The position numbers and the translations under genes were made by a program. This document shows, piece after piece, positions 9,527 to 18,808 of a stretch of 64,000 nt of DNA (the first letter of the stretch is position 1; each line of letters begins with the position of its first letter). The notes under the pieces are model-generated. The model was not told where the DNA came from, did no database searches, and was given only the letters and a program-made list of their open reading frames with translations. Source of the DNA: Shewanella oncorhynchi (GTDB taxonomy: Bacteria > Pseudomonadota > Gammaproteobacteria > Enterobacterales > Shewanellaceae); contig NZ_JABAEB010000001.1 in assembly GCF_012584455.1 (NCBI RefSeq), positions 124,001 to 188,000 of the forward strand. Direction: 5' to 3'.

Positions 9527-10735
9527 TTATTTAACGACTTTAGCGATTGATTTCGCACTTTTAGTTGGCCAAGACCATAAGGTTTCATTACCCGGTTCAG
9601 GATGGCGCGGAACATTCAGCGCTAGTATTAACGAACATACGGCAAAGCCCGCCCCTATGTAAAATACAAAGGCGGGATCGGTTAACCATAATAAGCCCAA
9701 AAGCACAGGAATAATCACAGCCGCTATGTGGTTTATGGTGAAACTGACTGACATAGTGGCGGCAATGTCTTTGCTGTCGGCGATTTTTTGAAAATAGGTT
9801 TTCATCGCAATTGCCATCGCAAACAGTAAATGATCGATGACGTAGAGTGCTGCCGCCATATGGGCTTGTTCGACTAGGGCATAGCTGATAAAGACTAAGA
9901 TGAGTCCAATATATTCCACAGTAAGCGCATTACGCTCACCAATACGTCCAATCAAACGACCAATAGCAGGCGCAAACAGTAGATTAACGGCGTAGTTGAT
10001 TAAGAACAGCGCAGTGATTTCACTGACGCTATAACCAAACTTTTCAACCATCATAAAGCCCGCAAATACCATAAAGATTTGCCGCCTCGCACCTGAAAAA
10101 AAGGTGAGCAGGTAATAGAGCCAATAGCGTTTACGCAGTATGATTTTTTTGTGTTGTATTTCCGTTGTCTCAAACTTGGGGTAATACCATGTTATGGTTA
10201 GCACAATGATGAGACCTAATACGCCTATAATCAAATACATATGCAGGTAGTCCAGCTTCAACCAAGTCATTACTAGCCAAATGCTGGCATAACCGACTAA
10301 AGCGGCCGCCGAACGCCACGCCAGTGCTTTCCCCATAAATCCAGCCGCGTCTTTTTTATCGACCCATTGCAGCGTTAGCGATTGGTTGATGGTTTCAAAA
10401 TAGTGAAACCCGACAGACATCAACACAGTCGTTAGATACAGGCCTATGACCTGAGGAAAGAAACCTGTTACCGCTACGCCGATACATAAAATGGCGAGCG
10501 AGAGCAGGGCGAAGGCTTGTTCTCGAATGAGCAGCAGCACAAAAATTGCCGTAAAAGCCAAGAAGCCGGGGATTTCGCGCAGGCTTTGTAACATGCCGAT
10601 TTCAGCACCAGTGAATTGGGCTTTCTCAATCACGAAGTTGTTGAGCAATGCCTGCCAAACGGCAAACACGAGTGACATAACAAAGGTCATCCACAGCAAG
10701 AGTGCTTTAGGATCTTTTGCTTGAATAGCTTTCAT
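9527..10735 (-). CDS. MFS transporter
   Basis: A 12-helix major facilitator of about 402 aa; the substrate is unknown. Helices alternate along the whole length with a charged central loop near residues 190-205 (YPKFETTEIQHKKIILRK). The GRLIGRIGERN segment near residue 260 is the MFS loop-2/8-type motif. The chosen start is ATG 10735. An in-frame TTG ten codons upstream (10765) cannot be excluded, because neither has a strong ribosome site. Confidence 0.8.
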   Translation of the reverse strand: MKAIQAKDPKALLLWMTFVMSLVFAVWQALLNNFVIEKAQFTGAEIGMLQSLREIPGFLAFTAIFVLLLIREQAFALLSLAILCIGVAVTGFFPQVIGLYLTTVLMSVGFHYFETINQSLTLQWVDKKDAAGFMGKALAWRSAAALVGYASIWLVMTWLKLDYLHMYLIIGVLGLIIVLTITWYYPKFETTEIQHKKIILRKRYWLYYLLTFFSGARRQIFMVFAGFMMVEKFGYSVSEITALFLINYAVNLLFAPAIGRLIGRIGERNALTVEYIGLILVFISYALVEQAHMAAALYVIDHLLFAMAIAMKTYFQKIADSKDIAATMSVSFTINHIAAVIIPVLLGLLWLTDPAFVFYIGAGFAVCSLILALNVPRHPEPGNETLWSWPTKSAKSIAKVVK

Positions 10736-11211
10736 GGATAAGGGACTCAGGCGATAAGTGTTCAAATGCTAATGCTTTTTTCTTAGGTTGGCTATATAAG
10801 GTGTGACTTATCCCTTTCAATTTTGTAACAATGTTTAGGCGAATTAACTCCCTAGGTTACAAAGACGCTAAAGCGAGAATATACCTAAGGCGTTATTTTT
10901 GTGAGGCAGTTAAAACTACCGCATATACTTGGGGTGTTTGGCGCTAAGCCCGTGATCTATTTCATGTAAATTGGCGGGTAAATCACCTAGTATGAAATAT
11001 CTTAATTGTCATTTTACTTTTGCATACCAAGTTAAATTCCACTGGAATGCCAATGACTCTGAGTGTCCATTGCTACTTTTAGCGCATTTAGTCTGAGCGT
11101 TGTGATGTCATTTGATATGCCAAACGGGCATAGAGAGTCGAAATTAAGTCGCCTACACCGTCTTTTCTAGGCCGCTTATTGTTATTTTGCTTGGGATTAA
11201 TCGAGGCTAAA
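10736..11211. other. Intergenic region between MFS gene and hemG
   Basis: About 475 bp with no supportable ORF. It must hold the divergent promoters. I see no strong hairpin, repeat or known RNA motif in it. Confidence 0.4.
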
Positions 11212-11733
11212 TTGAAAAGAATTCTTATCATTTACTCTAGTGTTCACGGCCAGACCCAAAAGATTGCTAAAAAGCTCGCACAGCAGTTAATGGCTTTGGG
11301 TAATGAAGTGGTTACTGCCGATATCAAGGCCGCTCCAGTGCTCACTGAGTTCGACAAAATCATCATAGGCGCCAGTATTCGCCATGGTAAACATAACCCA
11401 AGTTTGTACGAGTTTATTGAAAAGCATCAAGCCGTATTGACGGATAAGGTCAGTGGTTTTTTCTCTGTCAGCTTAGTGGCACGTAAACCCGAGAAAAACA
11501 CCCCAGAGACCAATCCTTACATGCAGGCATTTTTAAGTAAAACCACTTGGCGGCCACAATTGCTGCGCGTTTTTGGGGGTAACTTGAATTACCAAGGCTA
11601 TAACGCTTTAGATAGAAATATTATCCGTTTCATCATGTGGTTAACAAAAGGACCTACGGACCCTGTTACCAATGTTGAATACACGGATTGGCAGAAAGTG
11701 ACTGAGTTTGGTGAGCAGATCCACAGCGCTTAA
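11212..11733 (+). CDS. hemG: Menaquinone-dependent protoporphyrinogen IX dehydrogenase (flavodoxin type)
   Basis: A 173-aa flavodoxin-fold protein that oxidises protoporphyrinogen IX in heme synthesis. ILIIYSSVHGQTQKIA near the N-terminus is the FMN phosphate loop, and IIGASIRHGKHNP near residue 57 and WLTKGPTDP near residue 145 are HemG-like. The start is TTG 11212, supported by GAGG five bases upstream; an ATG 33 bases upstream is in frame but has no such site. It may be co-transcribed with the small cytochrome b gene. Confidence 0.88.
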   Translation: MKRILIIYSSVHGQTQKIAKKLAQQLMALGNEVVTADIKAAPVLTEFDKIIIGASIRHGKHNPSLYEFIEKHQAVLTDKVSGFFSVSLVARKPEKNTPETNPYMQAFLSKTTWRPQLLRVFGGNLNYQGYNALDRNIIRFIMWLTKGPTDPVTNVEYTDWQKVTEFGEQIHSA

Positions 11734-11831
11734 GCTTGATATCAAATTTCGGTGCTTCATTTAGCCCTATTCTATTCGCGCCCTTAAAGCTGTGTGCATG
11801 CCTTAGTCACAAGGGCAAAGGAGCATTAAAT

Positions 11832-12365
11832 ATGATCAGTATGATGACTAAACTTCGCTCCTTATGCCGAGTCATTATGGCGCAACTGCATGTGTGGATT
11901 GTCGTGTTGACTATTTTACTCGTGTGTTCCAGTCCGTGGATTTTTATGGGCCGACGGATACCCGATAACGCCAGTTTTTGGGATTATTTGCATGTATATT
12001 TAGGTTTAGCGTGCACTGTGCTTGGGATTCTTTTTTTACTCAGCAATACCTTGCGTGGCAAGTGGCACCAATACTTTGGCTGGTTGGCGGGCGATTGGGT
12101 ACAGTTAAAGCAAGATATTGTTGGACTTGCTAAAGGCAAATTCCCCGTCGCTGGTGGTAAAGGGCTGTTTAGTGCCATAGAAGGTATTGGCATGCTGTTG
12201 CTGGTGGCTACAGGGATTACGGGCCTAGTTTGGTTAATCGTCCAAGGGACGCCAACAGCACTGGCATGGCGTGGTTATCATCAAGTCTTTGCGCAGGCTT
12301 TTATTGGTTTCTTGATCCTACATCTCGTCTTGGCTGCGAGCCATATTCTTGATTTTATTCGGTAA
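11832..12365 (+). CDS. Small membrane cytochrome b (b561/YodB-like)
   Basis: A 177-aa integral membrane protein with four helices (about residues 15-37, 55-75, 120-142 and 150-172). Histidines sit in helices as expected for heme ligands: LHVW in the first, LHVYLG in the second, and YHQVF plus LHLV plus SHILD in the last. This fits the four-helix di-heme b561/Ni-Fe-hydrogenase cytochrome b fold. ATG 11832 is chosen because AAAGGAG lies just upstream; a longer frame starting at 11736 lacks a ribosome site. Redox partner unknown. Confidence 0.72.
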   Translation: MISMMTKLRSLCRVIMAQLHVWIVVLTILLVCSSPWIFMGRRIPDNASFWDYLHVYLGLACTVLGILFLLSNTLRGKWHQYFGWLAGDWVQLKQDIVGLAKGKFPVAGGKGLFSAIEGIGMLLLVATGITGLVWLIVQGTPTALAWRGYHQVFAQAFIGFLILHLVLAASHILDFIR

Positions 12366-12422
12366 TAAACTTCAGAACCCATATTGAGCGATTATAACAA
12401 TCACTTGGATTGAACACGCATA

Positions 12423-12454
12423 AAAATGGCCTCCTAATTTGGAGGCCATTTTTT
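12423..12454. terminator. Bidirectional hairpin terminator
   Basis: A perfect 12-bp stem (AAAATGGCCTCC with GGAGGCCATTTT) around TAATTT has T-runs on both strands. It lies between the convergent cytochrome b and DsbA-like genes. Confidence 0.9.
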
Positions 12455-12474
12455 ATTTCAACAATTGTTTTGAA

Positions 12475-13230
12475 TTAGCTAAGACGTTGCTGACGGGTCA
12501 CACCAATTGCGGCGGCGAAGATTAGAAATAACCAGCTTAGACTGCCACCCGATGAGGTTTTAGCGGGGGCGGCATCTTTCTCAACAGCAAGGTAGTTAAT
12601 TAACCCAATTAACTCATCTAAGGTTTTGATGCTATTTAAATTTACCGCATATTTATCGTTCACGATAAAGGCGGGTACGCTGTCGATTTTGAATTCATTC
12701 TGCTGGGTGCGCCACAGGGAAAGCTTTTCATTAGTGCTTTTGCTATCGGCTAATTCATCGTATTTAGCAGCATCGACACCAAATTGGGCGAAGACTTTTT
12801 TGATGTCATCACGGCTGTTAATTTGCGGCTCGTGCTGATGGCCAGGTGCACTGTGATCGTGGCCGTTTGCGCCCTCTGCACCTTGGATTGCGGTAAACAT
12901 GGCATGGGTTAAGGCGTCTTTGTTATCAACGCTTTGGATCACGGCTAATGAACGCATCACTTCGGTGCCAATGTCGCTATTCATAAAGTCGACATGCTTA
13001 TTGTCGAAACTTATCTGTTTGTTGAGGTTTGCCTTGATATCAGGCAAATAGTTGGTTTCCATATTGAAGCAGTTATGGCAATAAAATGAATAGAATTCAG
13101 TGAGTTTTGGTTCGCTGCTAGGCGCTTTGGTCGAGATTTGAGTGTAATGTGTGCCTTCAACAAAATTGGCGGCAAAGGTGCTCAATGGTGCAATCGCTAA
13201 GGTTACAGCCAAGGCTAATTGTTTAATCAT
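12475..13230 (-). CDS. DsbA-like thiol-disulfide protein with GlyGly-CTERM tail
   Basis: A 251-aa exported thioredoxin-fold protein: signal peptide ending near residue 20, redox motif CHNC at 51-54, and a cis-proline loop SVPAF near residue 185. CHNC differs from the CPHC of classical DsbA. A His-rich insertion (HDHSAPGHQHEP, about 123-134) could bind metal. The C-terminus is unusual: GGSLSW at 228-233, a hydrophobic stretch and a basic end (TRQQR). This matches the GlyGly-CTERM sorting signal processed by rhombosortase in Shewanella and Vibrio. It may therefore be a surface-sorted disulfide oxidoreductase rather than a free periplasmic one. Confidence 0.8.
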   Translation of the reverse strand: MIKQLALAVTLAIAPLSTFAANFVEGTHYTQISTKAPSSEPKLTEFYSFYCHNCFNMETNYLPDIKANLNKQISFDNKHVDFMNSDIGTEVMRSLAVIQSVDNKDALTHAMFTAIQGAEGANGHDHSAPGHQHEPQINSRDDIKKVFAQFGVDAAKYDELADSKSTNEKLSLWRTQQNEFKIDSVPAFIVNDKYAVNLNSIKTLDELIGLINYLAVEKDAAPAKTSSGGSLSWLFLIFAAAIGVTRQQRLS

Positions 13231-13542
13231 AGTTTCCTCAAATTCGGTGGGATTGAATTCACAATGTCAGTCGTTGTTATCGTTGACATTCAACGGTCAA
13301 CATAATAGATAGAGTGAGCTTCAACCTAGGAGTTAAGCTAGCCAAAATGCCAGCGTTGACACATAGGTTCAGGTTAAGTGGAAAGGCTTAATTATGACTG
13401 AATTGGCATAAAGCTAGTAGGCTAAATCTGTGATCTCAATGGAAGTTTTACCTTAGATTTGGCAGGACTGTAGGCAGGATCGCATCGCTAAGTCGGTGCA
13501 TGTTGATTAAAGCCCAGTTCTGCATCATCACTGACTCAATTC
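13231..13542. other. Intergenic region upstream of the DsbA-like gene
   Basis: 312 bp with no ORF, repeat or RNA motif that I can support. It presumably holds the DsbA-like gene promoter and the 3' end of the J-domain gene transcript. Confidence 0.35.
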
Positions 13543-14187
13543 TTACGCAATATCCCTAAGCGACTGCCAAGCTTCGCACACCTCGCGAAAACGCGCCGCA
13601 TCGCCATCGGGTCTGTCTGGGTGCCATTTAAGTGCTAAACGACGCCATTGCTTGCGGATATCACGGGCGGTAGCACTCTCGTCTAATTCGAAAACTCGCA
13701 GCGCGTTACCTTTGTTCATCAGATTGATATTTAAGCCTATATAGCTCTTATAATTGCTCCAGAATGCTTCAAGTAATTCTCGTACTACGTTTTCGCTGGT
13801 GTCGTAGTTATTCCAATCGAGGTAATACTCACGCAGGGAAGTATCTTGCATTATCAGCAGGTTAACGTTTGATGGTACTAAGCGGAAGATTTGAATTTCC
13901 ATGGCTTTGACTTGCAGCCATTGCTTGGGCAGTAATATTTCCTGCAGCTCAAACAGGGCGTTCATCAGCAGGAAGTTACGTTTGAATAAATCGTTACCCG
14001 GATTTTCATCAAGCTGGTGGATCAGCCCTTGGGTTTGTAATTCAGTGGCTAAGTGATGGATTTTCCAACTTTGATTTGAAGCTTGTAAAACCGTAAGCAA
14101 CGGCCAAATCAGTGGGTTATCGCCCTTAGTGTTTGCAACTCGAATCGATTGAGATTCTTCAGTGAGTGAGGGTTTGGCAAATAACAT
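13543..14187 (-). CDS. DnaJ-related protein with C-terminal J domain
   Basis: A 214-aa co-chaperone. The J domain is at the C-terminus (about 165-214) with the HPD tripeptide in LKWHPDRPDGD, needed to stimulate DnaK ATPase. The N-terminal 160 residues (NPLIWPLLTVLQAS and a helical body) match the DNAJ-related N-terminal domain known from gammaproteobacteria, as I recall it. No Gly/Phe or zinc region. Client unknown. It has its own promoter region and no obvious operon partner. Confidence 0.8.
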   Translation of the reverse strand: MLFAKPSLTEESQSIRVANTKGDNPLIWPLLTVLQASNQSWKIHHLATELQTQGLIHQLDENPGNDLFKRNFLLMNALFELQEILLPKQWLQVKAMEIQIFRLVPSNVNLLIMQDTSLREYYLDWNNYDTSENVVRELLEAFWSNYKSYIGLNINLMNKGNALRVFELDESATARDIRKQWRRLALKWHPDRPDGDAARFREVCEAWQSLRDIA

Positions 14188-14520
14188 ACTGACTGTCCCA
14201 TCCTAAATTGTGAGTGTTACCAATGCGCCGATAAAACCGCTGTGCTGCAACAAAGATGACTCGAAAGGCGACGATAAATGATCATTCACTAAGTTGAGCC
14301 GCAAACTATGCCACAGAGCCAAAGTGTAGGCAAAGATGAATTTTAGAGCAATACCGTGATGGTTTACTCCTACTTTAGATGGTTTCTCGGCGTAAATAAG
14401 CCGTTAACAGCAGTGAGGTTTTAGTGAAAGGCAGTTAAGAGATGGATAGTTTTAGACATGATGCCCTTGTTTATATCACATAAAATCAAGGGCATGATTA
14501 TTTTCACATAGAGTGAAGGA
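14188..14520. other. Intergenic region with a hairpin (14461-14495)
   Basis: 333 bp without an ORF. ATGCCCTTG (14461-14469) pairs with CAAGGGCAT (14487-14495), extended inside by TTTAT/ATAAA. It lies downstream of the nitroreductase gene and may end or protect that transcript, although no long T-run follows on the minus strand. Confidence 0.4.
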
Positions 14521-15174
14521 CTAGATCTCGGTGAAGATCACTTCTTGATCTAAGCGAGACTTAGGCAATTTAGCGTTGAAATCATTTTCTGAGTGATAAC
14601 CCAAGGCGACAACCACGCAGGCACATAGACCTTGTTCTCTTAAGCCTAGGACTTGATTCATTTTAGTGGCATCAAAACCTTCGATCGGACACGCATCAAT
14701 ATCTAATACACTTGCACCGAGCATTAAAGTGCCAAGCGCTAAGTAGACTTGTTTTTCCATCCAATGCTGGGCATCTTTCAGCTCAAATTTATGCATATTA
14801 GCGAAGAAAGAACGGCCATTATGTTGGCCTTGCTTGGCTTCTTCATTAGCAAAGCGGCCATCCTTCGCTTCTTGCTCGAGCACTTGCAGTAAGTGTGCTT
14901 CATCTAGTTGAGCACGAGCACAGAGTACGAGTACATGGGAAGCATCGAGAATTTTTTGGGTATTAAACGCATAGTTTTCGGTCGCTTGGGCAACTAACGC
15001 TTTACCTTCCGCCGTACTCGCTAACACAAAATGCCAAGGCTGTGAGTTAGTCGATGATGGGCTGTACTGCAATAAGGTTTTGATTTCTGCTATTTTATCC
15101 GCAGGAATCGTCTTAGTTGGATCAAAGGCCTTAGTGGTGTAGCGCTTTTTGGCGAAGAAACTTAAATCACTCAT
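14521..15174 (-). CDS. nfsB: Oxygen-insensitive NAD(P)H nitroreductase / dihydropteridine reductase
   Basis: A 217-aa FMN flavoprotein, the same length as E. coli NfsB. Motifs: FFAKKRYTTKAFDP at the N-terminus, YSPSSTNSQPWHFVLA near residue 38, and the C-terminal GYHSENDFN. It reduces nitroaromatics and quinones by two-electron transfer. ATG 15174 is chosen because GGAGCC lies just upstream and the length then matches the family; an in-frame ATG 45 bp upstream would add an atypical leader. Last gene of ordinary composition before the AT-rich block. Confidence 0.92.
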   Translation of the reverse strand: MSDLSFFAKKRYTTKAFDPTKTIPADKIAEIKTLLQYSPSSTNSQPWHFVLASTAEGKALVAQATENYAFNTQKILDASHVLVLCARAQLDEAHLLQVLEQEAKDGRFANEEAKQGQHNGRSFFANMHKFELKDAQHWMEKQVYLALGTLMLGASVLDIDACPIEGFDATKMNQVLGLREQGLCACVVVALGYHSENDFNAKLPKSRLDQEVIFTEI

Positions 15175-15636
15175 GTAACGGCTCCAAATCATTAAGGAAT
15201 ACAAATTCAATGGCAGCATTTTAAGCAGGTTTAACTAAAAAACAATGTGATCAAGGCAGGTATTAGTTTCAAAAAAAATTTGAAACTGGGTGTCGGTTTA
15301 ACATTGAAACTGGTTAGGGGGGGCAAGATAGCTTCATTGGATGATTGGAGTCATCCTAAGCTCCAGAAAGTAAGCCGGTATTTATCGCTTAAAGGCTGAC
15401 TAAAATGACATTATGATACTGTTTTAATTTGGTAGTAGAGTAATCTTTTGTTGTCAATGATATATTTATAAATATTAGATGTAAGCATGTGAGTTTTAAA
15501 TTGCGGCAGTTTAAAACTGCATTTTTATGAAATTAATAATATAAAACTTCGAAAGAAACTAAAATACTTGTTTGAAAAAATACGAATGGTATATAATTAT
15601 ATAAGTGTAATTTTACTGGGTAATTAAGCTGGCATC
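15175..15636. promoter_or_regulatory. AT-rich control region before the ToxR-like gene
   Basis: Base composition changes sharply in this 460-bp gap: ordinary up to about 15,370, then strongly A/T-rich. No ORF is supported. It should contain the promoter of the regulator pair, but I cannot single out a -35/-10 pair among so many AT-rich candidates. Confidence 0.35.
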
Positions 15637-16512
15637 ATGATAGTTTTCTTGGAAAAGCAAGGCAGTGATTGTTTTTTAATTGTTGGTGGTAAAAAATATA
15701 AATGTGCTTTATCAGAAATGATGATAATAGAAAGGCTATACTATAAAAAAGGTTGTGTAATTTCAAAATCTGATCTAGCCAATATAGGGTGGCCTGGTAG
15801 AGTTGTATCGTCTAACTCTGTTCCTGTTGCAATCGCAAATTTACGTAAAATAATAAGGGAACAACATAAAAGTGAAGTTATTATTACTGATAAAGGTGGA
15901 TATTTTTTTGCTTTAAATTCAGATGTTACCCTTGTGAATGAAGAGTTGAATGACGTATTATTTACACATGAGATATCGAATAAAATAGAGGTTGGTAACA
16001 AAAATGAACAATTGGAAATAAATGTAGATAGGAAATTTAATAAATATACTTCTGCGGTAAAGGGTTTTTTTAGGTGGCGGATAATCTTAAATTTTAGGAA
16101 GAGATATATTGTAGTTGCTTTGTTATTAGTAGCAAATTTATTGTTACTCCAAAAGTATAATGACGTGAAAGTTAATTCTAAACCTGTTTTTGAAATTTAT
16201 AAAAGTAGTGGTGATAAACAGTATATTATAGTTAGTGGTATGGGAGATTATGCAAAAATAAAGAAGATTTTATTAGAGCATGAGTTTAAGGAATACAGAA
16301 GTGGCTTGTTGAGTTTAAATGAAATTGTAGAGATATTAAACTTTGATAAATTATTTAGTTCAGTTTCGATAATAAAATTTTTAAATTTTAGAGACTCCGG
16401 AAAAAAATATATTCTAGAATGCTTAGATTTTCAAAAAAGAGAACATTCATCAAGGGTAATTAGCAATCAAGATGAATTGTTATATACGTTGGATTTTAAA
16501 GGTTGCAGATAA
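15637..16512 (+). CDS. ToxR/CadC-like membrane-bound winged-helix regulator
   Basis: A 291-aa one-component regulator. Residues 1-95 form an OmpR-type winged helix (VISKSDLANIGWPGRVVSSNSVPVAIANLRKII, then ITDKGGYFF as wing). A single membrane helix (YIVVALLLVANLLLL, about 159-174) separates it from a periplasmic domain of roughly 115 residues. It would sense a periplasmic signal and bind DNA from the membrane. The stop overlaps the next start as TAATG, so the two proteins are translationally coupled, like ToxR/ToxS or TcpP/TcpH. Base use is far more AT-rich than in the flanking genes. Target genes are unknown; the convergent c-di-GMP operon is one candidate. Confidence 0.8.
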   Translation: MIVFLEKQGSDCFLIVGGKKYKCALSEMMIIERLYYKKGCVISKSDLANIGWPGRVVSSNSVPVAIANLRKIIREQHKSEVIITDKGGYFFALNSDVTLVNEELNDVLFTHEISNKIEVGNKNEQLEINVDRKFNKYTSAVKGFFRWRIILNFRKRYIVVALLLVANLLLLQKYNDVKVNSKPVFEIYKSSGDKQYIIVSGMGDYAKIKKILLEHEFKEYRSGLLSLNEIVEILNFDKLFSSVSIIKFLNFRDSGKKYILECLDFQKREHSSRVISNQDELLYTLDFKGCR

Positions 16513-17057
16513 TGAAGTTAATTATTTATTTATTTATTTTTTTAAATTTTTGTATTTTCACTTATATGTCTACAGAAATTTATTTAACCAGTATATCCTC
16601 TGATACTGGTATAGTAGAGTTGTATGAAAATGTACCGACCGGAACGTTTCAAAGGATAGAAAATAGTTATAATTTGGAAGGGACTAAAACAACAATAACT
16701 ACAACATTGACACTTATGGATAAACATAATTACTATTATTCAATCCAAAAAATCCAAGATGAAACATATGGACAATTCCAAGTCATTGTTACAGGGAGTT
16801 ATTTTTACTCAAAGGAAAACCACACTATACATGTAAAAACAAAGAGAGTTGATTTTGATAAATTGAAAAATGATGAGTATTATGAGCAGATTGTTCTAAA
16901 CAATCCGCAGTCACCAATTATTAAACAATTAACAAAAGCTATGTTTGGTGATTATGAGTTATACACTGAAGGGGTTTTTTCTGTGCTAAATTTAAATTAT
17001 TATTTCTGCTATGCTGATTTTAAATTCAATTCTATTCGCTGCTTTAAAGATATCTAG
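16512..17057 (+). CDS. ToxS-like membrane-anchored partner protein
   Basis: A 181-aa protein with an N-terminal membrane anchor (IIYLFIFLNFCIFTYM, residues 4-19) and a beta-rich periplasmic domain rich in Thr, Tyr and Asn. No recognised enzymatic motif. Start ATG 16512 shares one base with the regulator's stop (TAATG). By position and topology it is an effector/chaperone for the upstream ToxR-like protein. I see no direct sequence resemblance to ToxS, so this is inference from gene order. The gene ends 150 bp from the convergent EAL gene. Confidence 0.6.
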   Translation: MKLIIYLFIFLNFCIFTYMSTEIYLTSISSDTGIVELYENVPTGTFQRIENSYNLEGTKTTITTTLTLMDKHNYYYSIQKIQDETYGQFQVIVTGSYFYSKENHTIHVKTKRVDFDKLKNDEYYEQIVLNNPQSPIIKQLTKAMFGDYELYTEGVFSVLNLNYYFCYADFKFNSIRCFKDI

Positions 17058-17206
17058 TACTCTATTTTATGCTTATTGATGGAGTATAACTAGTCTTTGA
17101 TTGAACGTTAGTTACATTAACATGTACTTGACGTTGATGGTAATGTTTATTTACCAAGATATAAATTAATATCAACTAATAATATATAATATAAATTTTT
17201 TAATAG

Positions 17207-18808
17207 CTACTTTTCCTGTAATTCATCAATGAAAAAATTGAATGTCTCCGCTTTTCCCCAGAGCCAACCTTGCTGATAAATCACACCAAGCTCCCTTAAC
17301 ATGTTGCAGTCATGATTATTTTCGACACCTTCTGCAACAATTTTTAATTTAAGTTTAGAGCATAGTTCAACTAAGCTGCGTACAATATTTTGGTTTGAAA
17401 TGTTATTTGATATGTTATTTATGAAAATCCTGTCAATTTTTAAAACATCAAAATAATCATTTTGTAAGTAAGAGTAAGATGAGAATCCAGTACCAAAGTC
17501 ATCTATTGCTATTAATATTCCAAGTTCCTTTATGGAAATCAAAGTTTCAACCATTTCATTTGTAAATATAATGTTTTCAAATTCAGTTATTTCTAAAGTT
17601 AGTTCTATGTTGCTTAAATTGTGTAAAAATGATTTACAATCCTTAATGATGTTTTTATCGCCTAAATATGCTGGCGGTATGTTTATGTTGATTTTAAAAT
17701 CTTTAGGGATTGTATCTATATTATCAATTAATAGAGTTTTTACCTCTCTTAATATATATTGACTAAATTGAACCGATAGTCCACATTTATCAATTAGTGG
17801 AATAAACTCGCCTGGCATCACTATGCCTTTTCCAGTTTTGTTCCATCTCATCAATATTTCACCGCCGATAGTTTCTCCATTTTCCGAAAAAACAATTTTT
17901 TGTATAAATGGTACAAATTCATGATTAATCATACCCTTAATAAGTAAGTATCTATCAATTAAATGCTTGTCAATTTTTTTTGTAATTAGAATTAAAAAAC
18001 AAAATAATATTAAGAAAGGAAGACTATACTCTTTTAAGAAAAAGTAAATTTCGTTAGTTGGATTGTAAATTTTAAGCGTGGCTTCTAATTTTTCATTAGG
18101 TTTAAATTTTATTTCATTTGTTATTTTTACATTTTCTTTACTGTTAAAATCTTTATTGCCTATTATTTCGTTTATTATTGTTACATTGTTTTTGCTTTTA
18201 AAATCATTATTACCTATTATTTCAATTTCATTTTTAGTATCGCTGATAGTTAAGGAGTATCTGTATGGATTATCTTTGGAAATAGTTTCAAAATTTAAAA
18301 TATTTTGAAGGTTATAGGTTTCTGCAATAGCTATAATATAGGAGTTTTTATACCTCTCTTTAAACACCAAAATGGGTTTTTCTGGTGTTAATAATGATTT
18401 TGATACCGAGAATCCACTACGGAAGCTTAGTAAAGCATTTATTGTATCCATGTCTTTTGAGACGTAAGACATGGATGAGCATACGTTTAAATTCTCACCA
18501 GTTTTGATAATGCTTAGGCTTCTGATTGTTGGGTTTTCCAAAACTGTTAAATCTAATAGATTAGTCATTTCATCGTTGCAACTAGCAGCTGAAGTCGTAT
18601 CAATTTTTTTACGGATCACACTATTCATTTCTGTCTGTATTTCATTTATTTCATTTATTTCAATGTTCAGCATTTTCACAATTTGATCTAATTTTTCTTG
18701 TTTATTAATGGAGTAACTTAATAAAAAAAAGGAAATAAATAACAAAATGCAAAAGGTGTTAAATATTAAAAAGTAATATTTTTCTGGGATTTTTGAAATT
18801 ATTTTCAT
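17207..18808 (-). CDS. CSS-motif EAL-domain c-di-GMP phosphodiesterase
   Basis: A 533-aa membrane enzyme. Two membrane helices (about 12-31 and 263-280) flank a periplasmic domain carrying the CSS tripeptide (NVCSSMSY near residue 112) and a second cysteine (ASCNDE near 77). That is the redox-sensing CSS domain known to control EAL proteins through DsbA/DsbB. The EAL domain (about 290-533) keeps the catalytic set: GGEILMRW (E of ExL), LEITEFE, DDFGTG, DVLKIDR, VAEGVEN and QQGWLWGK, so it should hydrolyse c-di-GMP. An 18-aa tandem duplication sits in the periplasmic domain (DNA 18113-18220). Last gene of the c-di-GMP operon. Confidence 0.88.
   Translation of the reverse strand: MKIISKIPEKYYFLIFNTFCILLFISFFLLSYSINKQEKLDQIVKMLNIEINEINEIQTEMNSVIRKKIDTTSAASCNDEMTNLLDLTVLENPTIRSLSIIKTGENLNVCSSMSYVSKDMDTINALLSFRSGFSVSKSLLTPEKPILVFKERYKNSYIIAIAETYNLQNILNFETISKDNPYRYSLTISDTKNEIEIIGNNDFKSKNNVTIINEIIGNKDFNSKENVKITNEIKFKPNEKLEATLKIYNPTNEIYFFLKEYSLPFLILFCFLILITKKIDKHLIDRYLLIKGMINHEFVPFIQKIVFSENGETIGGEILMRWNKTGKGIVMPGEFIPLIDKCGLSVQFSQYILREVKTLLIDNIDTIPKDFKININIPPAYLGDKNIIKDCKSFLHNLSNIELTLEITEFENIIFTNEMVETLISIKELGILIAIDDFGTGFSSYSYLQNDYFDVLKIDRIFINNISNNISNQNIVRSLVELCSKLKLKIVAEGVENNHDCNMLRELGVIYQQGWLWGKAETFNFFIDELQEK
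18113..18220 (-). repeat. 54-bp tandem duplication inside the EAL gene
   Basis: Two imperfect 54-bp copies (18113-18166 and 18167-18220) encode INEIIGNNDFKSKNNVT-like and INEIIGNKDFNSKENVK-like 18-residue units. The unit is a multiple of three, so the frame is kept. Confidence 0.8.

Noticed and set aside
11736..11831. 32-residue N-terminal extension of the cytochrome b ORF
   Set aside because: No ribosome site at 11736; AAAGGAG directly precedes ATG 11832.
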